Source of the DNA: DATBVX01 sp035263105
GTDB taxonomy: Bacteria; Pseudomonadota; Gammaproteobacteria; Steroidobacterales; Steroidobacteraceae
Length of the DNA: 26,690 nt
Direction: 5' to 3'
NCBI GenBank assembly: GCA_035263105.1
Contig: DATFRO010000118.1
Coordinates: 1-26,690 of the forward strand
The notes below the pieces were generated by a model. That model searched no databases, was not told where the DNA came from, and worked only from the letters and a program-made list of their open reading frames with translations. How positions within the stretch are numbered: the first letter of the stretch is position 1; the number at the start of each line of letters is the position of its first letter. A program made the position numbers and the translations under genes. Shown in pieces: positions 21,798 through 26,690 of the stretch.

Positions 21798-24125
21798 CTA
21801 GCCCGTCGGCGAGGCCTCGACCGGGTATCCCGCTTCTTTCCATGCGGGGAAGCCTCCGGAAAAGTAGTACACATGCTTGAAGCCCCACAACACCGCCTTC
21901 GCGCTGGCATAGGCGGAGTCAGGGCACGTCTTGCCGTGACAGGACAGCACGACTTCCTCGTCCTTGGCGACGATGCGCGACAGGCTGTCGCGTGACAACT
22001 CGGTGGCGACGTCGAGATTGAACGCGCCGGGAACATGGCCGCTGGCGAAGCCCTTGGCAGCGCGCACGTCCACGAACTTGACGCCGCGGTCGTGCAACGC
22101 CTTGGCCTGCTTGTGATCGATCGTGGTGGCGCCGCTGACTTCAAAGTAAGCGCCGTTCTTGTGCATGAGCGCGCGATATTTCTCGAGAGGGAGGTCGGTT
22201 CCCGCGCCCTCAGGGACACCAGCCTTGCGCAGCCCCTCGATCAGCCGGTCGCGGTACACCGGGTCGTAGTTGAAAATGTCGCCGTACCACCACCAGGCGC
22301 CAAACATCTGCACGGTCATGAGGTTGTAACCCGCCGACACGCTCATCTCATTGAACGTGTTCAAAGCGGCGGGGACGTCACTCTTGCGTCCCAGGTACCC
22401 CAGGCTCGCGATCAGTGTGATGTAGTCCTCCGGGACGTCGGTGTGCAAGGCAATCACCCTCTCGACGGTTGCGGCCGCCTCTGCGTAACGCTGCTGATTG
22501 AAAAGCGAAGTCGCGAGAGTGCGCAGGTAGTCCGGCGAATAGAGTGGATCGAGCCGCATCGCCCAGCGCACGGATTCCTCGGCCTCCGCCGCCTGCCCCG
22601 TCGCATTCAGGATGTTTGCTTTGCGGAGGTAATTGTCGGGATCGTTCGGCGCCAGCGCCATTGCGCTGTTGATCTCGTCGAATGCCTCCGCGTAGAGCCC
22701 CTGCTTCGAGAGAACCTCGGCTGACACAGCGTGAGCCAATGCATTCGGCTGACGCATCGCCTGGGCGAGAGCCAATTGCATGCGGTCGAACGCACGCTGG
22801 TATCCACCCTCGGTGGTCGACTCCCAGAAGGAGACGACGATCCGCCAGGACGCCGCCGCCAGGGCGGCATGCGCACGCGCGTAATCAGGGTCGAGCGCAA
22901 TCGCCCGCTCGAAGAGTTCGATCGCCTTGTTCGTCTCGTCCTCGGAACCCTCGCGATAGTGCGCCCAGCCCTGCAGCACCGCGTCATACGCTTGCGGGTT
23001 CTGAGTCTCCGCAAGTTCAACTCTCGTCCGCTCGTCGTGAGTGAGGTTTACCGCAAGCGCCGCGACGATTTTCTTGATGACCTTGTCCTGCAGCGCGAAT
23101 ACATCCCGAATCGACCCATCGTAGCGGTCCGCCCAGAGATGCTGGCCGCCGAGCGCGTCAACGAGCTGCGCATTGATGCGAACCGTGTCGCCTTCGCGCC
23201 TGACACTGCCCTCCAGCACGTAGCGCACACCAAGATCCTCGGCCACCTGCTGCACCTTCACGGACTTGCCCTTGTAGGTCCAACTGGAGTTGCGCGCGAT
23301 GACCATGATTCCGGAAAGCTGCGAAAGATCCGTGATGATGTCGTCGGTCATGCCATCGGCGAAGTAGCTGTTCTCCGAACTACTGCCGAGGCTGTCGAAC
23401 GGGAGCACCGCGAGCGAAGGTCGCTCCGGGGAGGTGGCGTCCGCCGTTTGCGCTGGCGTACCAGCCTTGGACTTGACCTGCCAGAGGCCATGATTCCAGC
23501 CCCACCACAGAACGCCCGCTGCCAGCAGCGCGAGCAAAGAGATCGTTGCGACTGCCGGGCGGCGCACGAAACGAATGCACTTTCTCAAGAATGCCGAGCC
23601 CTGGTCCGCAGTCAGCACCTCGTAGACGGCAACCGGCTCGGCGATGTTCTTGACGTGCCGCGTACCGGTGTAGTTCAGCCGGGCGGGCATTTTCTTCCTG
23701 ACGTGTTCGTACACGGCACCGGAGATGAGTATTCCGCCGGGAGCCGCCAGTGCCTGCAGGCGTGCCGCCACATTGACGCCATCTCCGAAGAGGGCGCCGT
23801 TCTCCTCGATCACATCGCCAAGATTGACGCCGATGCGCAGCGACATGCGCTGTTCGGGAGGCAGGGTTTCGTTCTCTTTCGCGATGGCGTGCTGGATCGC
23901 CTGCGCGCAGTTGACGGCGTTCACCACGCTGGGGAACTCCGCCATCAGGCTGTCCCCGACGCTGCCGAATTCGCGGCCTTCGTGCTCTCGCACCAGCTGG
24001 TCAAAGAGCGCGCGTCGTATCTTGAGAGCCGCCAACGTGCGGGCTTCGTCCACACCCATCAGCCGGCTGTAGCCGACGACGTCAGCCGCAAGGATGGTGG
24101 CGATCTTTCGTCCGTGCTCTAGCAT
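21798..24125 (-). CDS. Class III adenylate/guanylate cyclase-TolB-like-TPR-rhodanese fusion
   Basis: A 775-residue one-pass membrane protein. Residues 5-170: class III nucleotide cyclase with metal-binding Asp15 (ILAADVVGYS) and Asp58 (SVGDSLMAEF), and Asn118/Arg122 in GDGVNVAARL, so it may be active. Residues about 191-209: transmembrane helix. Residues 236-340: TolB-like domain (PSLAVLPFDSLG, YVLEGSVRREGDTVRI). Residues about 376-620: TPR repeats (AIELFERAIALDPDYARAHA and similar). Residues about 665-770: rhodanese domain with Cys729 in LSCHGKTCPDS and GGFPAWKEAGYPVE. The first four parts often occur together; the rhodanese end is unusual. It may tie cyclic-nucleotide output to sulfur or redox state (inference). 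Confidence 0.9.
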   Translation of the reverse strand: MLEHGRKIATILAADVVGYSRLMGVDEARTLAALKIRRALFDQLVREHEGREFGSVGDSLMAEFPSVVNAVNCAQAIQHAIAKENETLPPEQRMSLRIGVNLGDVIEENGALFGDGVNVAARLQALAAPGGILISGAVYEHVRKKMPARLNYTGTRHVKNIAEPVAVYEVLTADQGSAFLRKCIRFVRRPAVATISLLALLAAGVLWWGWNHGLWQVKSKAGTPAQTADATSPERPSLAVLPFDSLGSSSENSYFADGMTDDIITDLSQLSGIMVIARNSSWTYKGKSVKVQQVAEDLGVRYVLEGSVRREGDTVRINAQLVDALGGQHLWADRYDGSIRDVFALQDKVIKKIVAALAVNLTHDERTRVELAETQNPQAYDAVLQGWAHYREGSEDETNKAIELFERAIALDPDYARAHAALAAASWRIVVSFWESTTEGGYQRAFDRMQLALAQAMRQPNALAHAVSAEVLSKQGLYAEAFDEINSAMALAPNDPDNYLRKANILNATGQAAEAEESVRWAMRLDPLYSPDYLRTLATSLFNQQRYAEAAATVERVIALHTDVPEDYITLIASLGYLGRKSDVPAALNTFNEMSVSAGYNLMTVQMFGAWWWYGDIFNYDPVYRDRLIEGLRKAGVPEGAGTDLPLEKYRALMHKNGAYFEVSGATTIDHKQAKALHDRGVKFVDVRAAKGFASGHVPGAFNLDVATELSRDSLSRIVAKDEEVVLSCHGKTCPDSAYASAKAVLWGFKHVYYFSGGFPAWKEAGYPVEASPTG

Positions 24126-24165
24126 GGCGCTCTTGGCGATCGGCGGACGCTTGTTATTTTGGCGA

Positions 24166-24194
24166 ATAGTACTTTGAACCGGCTCGGATGTCCC
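24166..24194 (-). promoter_or_regulatory. Candidate sigma70 promoter for the cyclase operon
   Basis: On the minus strand GGGACA (24189-24194) and TACTAT (24166-24171) are separated by 17 bp, each matching 4 of 6 consensus bases, in a locally A+T-rich stretch 41-69 bp upstream of the ATG at 24125. An inverted repeat ACGCGG-CAG-CCGCGT (24201-24215) lies just upstream and could be an operator or the end of the preceding transcript. Confidence 0.45.
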
Positions 24195-24215
24195 GACGAC
24201 ACGCGGCAGCCGCGT

Positions 24216-24231
24216 TTCACGGGAATTTCAC
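24216..24231 (+). promoter_or_regulatory. Perfect CreB-type box TTCAC-N6-TTCAC
   Basis: TTCAC at 24216-24220 and again at 24227-24231, with six bases between, is an exact match to the cre/blr tag bound by CreB and BlrA response regulators. The repeat is longer than the tag: TTTCACGGG occurs twice with an 11-bp period (24215-24223, 24226-24234). It lies about 20 bp upstream of the predicted -35 of the cyclase gene. It is the only copy I found in this window, which also carries creD. Confidence 0.45.
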
Positions 24232-24246
24232 GGGCCGGACGAGTTG

Positions 24247-25035
24247 TCAGGGCACCAGCACAGTAAGCCCTGCGAACACGCCGTATCGAGGCGCGCCGCT
24301 GTCGAGTCCGGCGAGCGCGCCCGCGTCGAGCACCACCGTGGGCGCGGCGCTGTAGGTCACGGCGCCTAGAAACTGAGCTTGATTCGGCACACCACCTTGA
24401 TGCGTGCCGGAAAACTCTCCGTCCAGGCCCCATCGTTCCGTGACATCACGCGAGGCCGCGGTAGCCCAGAGGAGCACGTGCCGATGCGTTCCGGGATCTG
24501 TCGCACCGAGCGTCGTGTAGCCGGCATTGATGTCGATGTCGCAGCCGATCGCCTGCGTGCTCAGGATGCCGTTGAGCGTGTAGTCCGTGTGACCCGAGCC
24601 AATCGCCGTCGAGGCCGTCGGCAGCTTGACGCCGGCCTCGAGTCCAAGCGCCGTGAGTTGTGTAACAGCGTGGTGCAGCTTGAGTGACACGGTCGTATCG
24701 CCAAAACCGTCGGCGGTCTCGCCGGCTGTTCGGCTCGACACGTAGCCCTCGCCACTCACCAGCACGCCGACGTCTTCGTTGAAGGCGTACTTGAGCAGAT
24801 AGGGCACGCTCGCGCGGCGATCGTCACCGTGACCCTGGAGAGAGATTCCGCCAGCTTCCCATTCCAGGTGATGCGGCACGGGAAGCGCGGCCGGATTGGA
24901 AACCGTTGGACGATACGGCGTGGCCTGCAGCTCCGTCGTGGACTCGCTGTCGTCGCTTGCGGCTGCCCGCGCTACCATCAATACAACGACGAACGAGGTT
25001 CGACAGGCCGCCGAAGAATTCCGCGCGGCGTTCAT
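24247..25035 (-). CDS. Outer-membrane channel-like protein, MetA-phenol-degradation/transporter superfamily
   Basis: A 262-residue exported beta-rich protein. An N-terminal signal (residues 1 to about 27, ending VARAAAS-DD) is followed by alternating strand-turn units: HHLEWEAGGISLQG, GFGDTTVSLKLHHAV, GLEAGVKLPTAS, GSGHTDYTLNGILS, INAGYTTLG, WGLDGEFSGTHQGG. The D-T-x-x-x-L-K and G-SG-x-D-Y patterns are those of the family called putative MetA-pathway of phenol degradation, outer-membrane barrels tied to uptake of hydrophobic compounds. The start is not certain; 25035 has no strong ribosome-binding site. It lies upstream of the cyclase gene on the same strand and divergent from the epoxide hydrolase gene. 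Confidence 0.8.
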   Translation of the reverse strand: MNAARNSSAACRTSFVVVLMVARAAASDDSESTTELQATPYRPTVSNPAALPVPHHLEWEAGGISLQGHGDDRRASVPYLLKYAFNEDVGVLVSGEGYVSSRTAGETADGFGDTTVSLKLHHAVTQLTALGLEAGVKLPTASTAIGSGHTDYTLNGILSTQAIGCDIDINAGYTTLGATDPGTHRHVLLWATAASRDVTERWGLDGEFSGTHQGGVPNQAQFLGAVTYSAAPTVVLDAGALAGLDSGAPRYGVFAGLTVLVP

Positions 25036-25430
25036 GGCGTGGTTGACATCACTTCGTCACCTCAACGTCACTTTCGGGTCTGAGACTCGCGGCCCGGCGC
25101 CGGATGCTCGTGCAGTACTGAACAATTTTCAATGGATCAACGCAAGGGAGAACAGAGTTCGACAAGGAGTGTCCTTGTGGGCGATCACGCAATATTTTCG
25201 ACGACACACCAGGCAAACGGGCGTATAAGCCAAGCGACCGCTGTGTCTGCAGCTGTCAATCCGCGGCGAGTTGCTGGGCCTGGGCGGACGTTCCGTTCGC
25301 CATGAGTTGCTGATGAGTCGTCACCCAGAATGACGGCCGGGCCCAATCGCGTTCTCTTCTGCGGAGCTACGGCAACCGTTTGTGTCCGGCATGCTGGGTT
25401 GGCATTTCTTTCTCAGAAGGGAGTATGGCC
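25036..25430. other. 395-bp non-coding divergent region
   Basis: Between the outer-membrane-protein gene and the epoxide hydrolase gene I see no convincing gene. Codon use in the open frames here is poor. It is less GC-rich around 25120-25210, where promoters for both directions may lie, but no clear -35/-10 pair is visible. It holds the palindrome at 25162-25178, a direct repeat GAGTTGCTG at 25268-25276 and 25304-25312, and a TTGACA (25043-25048, plus) without a fitting -10. Confidence 0.5.
25162..25178. promoter_or_regulatory. 17-bp palindrome, candidate operator
   Basis: ACAAGGA-GTG-TCCTTGT is a perfect inverted repeat with 7-bp arms in the middle of the divergent region, followed by an A+T-rich stretch (CAATATTTT at 25190-25198). 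The size and place suit a dimeric repressor controlling one or both flanking genes. The cognate regulator is not in the window. Confidence 0.4.
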
Positions 25431-26621
25431 ATGAGTGATCCGACTGCTCTTCGTCCGTTTCAAGTGGAGTTTCCGGAAGCTGACCTGACCGAACTGCGCC
25501 GGCGCATCAAGGCCACGCGCCTGCCCACCAAAGAACTCGTCAAAGAGCGATCCCAGGGCGTGCAGCTGGCGACGGTGCGGGAGCTCGCTCGTTACTGGAC
25601 GACGGAGTACAGCTGGAACAAGTGCGAGGCACGGCTGAACGCGCTGCCACAGTTCACGACCGAGATCGACGGAGTGAATATCCACTTCATCCACGTCAGG
25701 TCCCGGCATGAGAACGCGTTGCCGCTGATCATGACGCATGGCTGGCCCGGCTCGGTCATCGAGTTACTCGAGACCGTCGGTCCCCTGACCGATCCCACCT
25801 CGCACGGTGGCACAGCAGCCGATGCGTTCCACCTGGTGCTGCCGTCCTTGCCTGGCTACGGCTTCTCGGCCGAGCCGACCGAGCTCGGCTGGGATTCCGG
25901 CCGCACCGCACGCGCTTGGGCGAAGCTGATGCAGCGCCTCGGCTACACCCGCTACGTCGCCCAGGGCGGCGATGTAGGTGCCCTCGTCACAGACCTGATG
26001 GGCCGCCAGGCGGTCGAAGGGTTGGCCGGCTACCACCTGAATCTGCTCACCGCGGTGCTCGCAATCGGCGATCACCTGCCCAGGGAATCCGAACAGGAAC
26101 GCGCAGCGGCCAAGGCGTTCGCAACATTCAGAGAAGACGGCTTCGGCTACTTCCTCGAGATGGCAACGCGGCCACAGACGATCGGCTACTCGATGCTGGA
26201 TTCACCCGTCGGGCTCGCGGCCTGGTTGCTCGACCATGACACGGACAGCTACTACAAGATCTCCCGCGCATTCGTCGAGGGCAAACCCGTGGGCAATCTC
26301 ACCCGGGACAACATACTCGACAACATCACGCTCTACTGGCTGACCGGCACCGCGGCGTCGGCGGCCCGATCGTACTGGGAGGACGCACGAGCGCTGGCCG
26401 CAGCGCTTGCGAGTGGGCATGCGCCTCCCGCGGTCAAGGTTCCCGTCGGCTTCACGACGTTCCCCGGCGAGATCTGGGCTACACCGCGCAGCTGGGCCGA
26501 GGCGGTCTACCCCGGCCTCGCCTACTTCAACGAGGTCGACCGAGGTGGCCACTTCGCCGCCTGGGAGGAGCCGCAACTGTTCTCCAGTGAGTTGCGCGCC
26601 GCGTTCAGATCACTACGCTGA
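25431..26621 (+). CDS. Epoxide hydrolase (EHN-type alpha/beta hydrolase)
   Basis: A 396-residue enzyme that opens epoxides to diols. The N-terminal epoxide-hydrolase region (FPEADLTELRRRIKATRLP, then QLATVRELARYWTTEY with Trp-rich helix) is followed by the alpha/beta hydrolase core. Catalytic set: nucleophile Asp181 in QGGDVGA, oxyanion motif HGWPGS (103-108), acid Glu347 in TTFPGEIW, base His374 in GGHFAAWEEP. Length is normal for microsomal-type bacterial members. ATG 25431 is preferred to 25425 because AAGGGAG is then 7 bases upstream instead of 1. No signal peptide, so cytoplasmic. It faces the outer-membrane-protein gene, so uptake and breakdown of a hydrophobic compound is a possible shared theme. 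Confidence 0.94.
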   Translation: MSDPTALRPFQVEFPEADLTELRRRIKATRLPTKELVKERSQGVQLATVRELARYWTTEYSWNKCEARLNALPQFTTEIDGVNIHFIHVRSRHENALPLIMTHGWPGSVIELLETVGPLTDPTSHGGTAADAFHLVLPSLPGYGFSAEPTELGWDSGRTARAWAKLMQRLGYTRYVAQGGDVGALVTDLMGRQAVEGLAGYHLNLLTAVLAIGDHLPRESEQERAAAKAFATFREDGFGYFLEMATRPQTIGYSMLDSPVGLAAWLLDHDTDSYYKISRAFVEGKPVGNLTRDNILDNITLYWLTGTAASAARSYWEDARALAAALASGHAPPAVKVPVGFTTFPGEIWATPRSWAEAVYPGLAYFNEVDRGGHFAAWEEPQLFSSELRAAFRSLR

Positions 26622-26668
26622 CGACGCTCTACCGCAAGCGTTCGCTATTGCTCGATTGCGGAAAAATG

Positions 26669-26690
26669 AAAAGGCCCCGGCGTTTTGCGC
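26669..26690 (+). terminator. First half of a probable intrinsic terminator, cut by window end
   Basis: AAAAGGCCCCGGCG followed by TTTTG and then CGC at the last bases looks like the A-run, left arm, loop and first pairs of a bidirectional terminator 48 bases after the epoxide hydrolase stop. The right arm and U-run are outside the window, so this is a guess from pattern. Confidence 0.35.

Noticed and set aside
22731..24122. Long plus-strand open frame (463 codons) opposite the cyclase gene
   Set aside because: No domain, Arg/His-rich, entirely antisense to a well-supported multidomain gene; typical of GC-rich DNA.
1..26690. CRISPR arrays, insertion sequences, tandem repeats, rRNA and tRNA genes
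   Set aside because: None seen; no repeated spacer pattern, transposase, long terminal inverted repeats or conserved RNA segments other than the riboswitch.

Overview
The window is a high-GC (visibly about two thirds G+C) stretch of a Gram-negative chromosome with 27 protein genes packed on both strands. Lipoproteins with lipoboxes, an outer-membrane channel-like protein, CreD, a Tat-type signal and an Lrp/ocd pair point to a proteobacterium. I infer a high-GC gammaproteobacterium of the Xanthomonadales/Nevskiales/Steroidobacter kind; that placement rests on general gene content only. No rRNA, tRNA, insertion sequence, phage gene or CRISPR array was seen.

Layout. 1-1122: partial ornithine cyclodeaminase gene (ocd), divergent from an Lrp/AsnC regulator. 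1124-5150: small lipoproteins and zinc-ribbon proteins, a tandem PARP-type zinc-finger protein, and a membrane-anchored winged-helix protein whose start codon lies directly behind a c-di-GMP-I (GEMM-I) riboswitch. 5277-8545, all minus: a pyridoxamine-phosphate-oxidase-like protein, CreD, and a two-gene unit of secreted proteins. 8662-12500, all minus: a ring-cleaving VOC dioxygenase with an alpha/beta hydrolase (probably aromatic or quinone breakdown), a periplasmic protein, a membrane-anchored nuclease and a cupin.

12620-17303, plus: a tightly overlapping three-gene unit made of a CPBP intramembrane protease, a free-standing A-PCP-TE NRPS-like synthetase, and a Tat-exported PLP enzyme resembling PvdN/isopenicillin N epimerase. 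It looks like a small biosynthetic locus I cannot match to a described pathway. The synthetase lacks the Asp that normally holds the alpha-amino group of the substrate, so its substrate is probably not an ordinary amino acid.

17417-25035: a VOC protein, a secreted PH-like protein, then a minus-strand run of OM-channel-like protein, cyclase-TolB-TPR-rhodanese fusion, M13 peptidase and PLP aminotransferase. A perfect CreB-type box (TTCAC-N6-TTCAC) lies upstream of the cyclase. 25431-26621: an epoxide hydrolase.

The main points for a second look are the riboswitch that contains its own Shine-Dalgarno sequence, the NRPS-like locus, two leader hairpins that bury the start sites of creD and the PPOX gene, and the stand-alone bacterial PARP-type zinc fingers.
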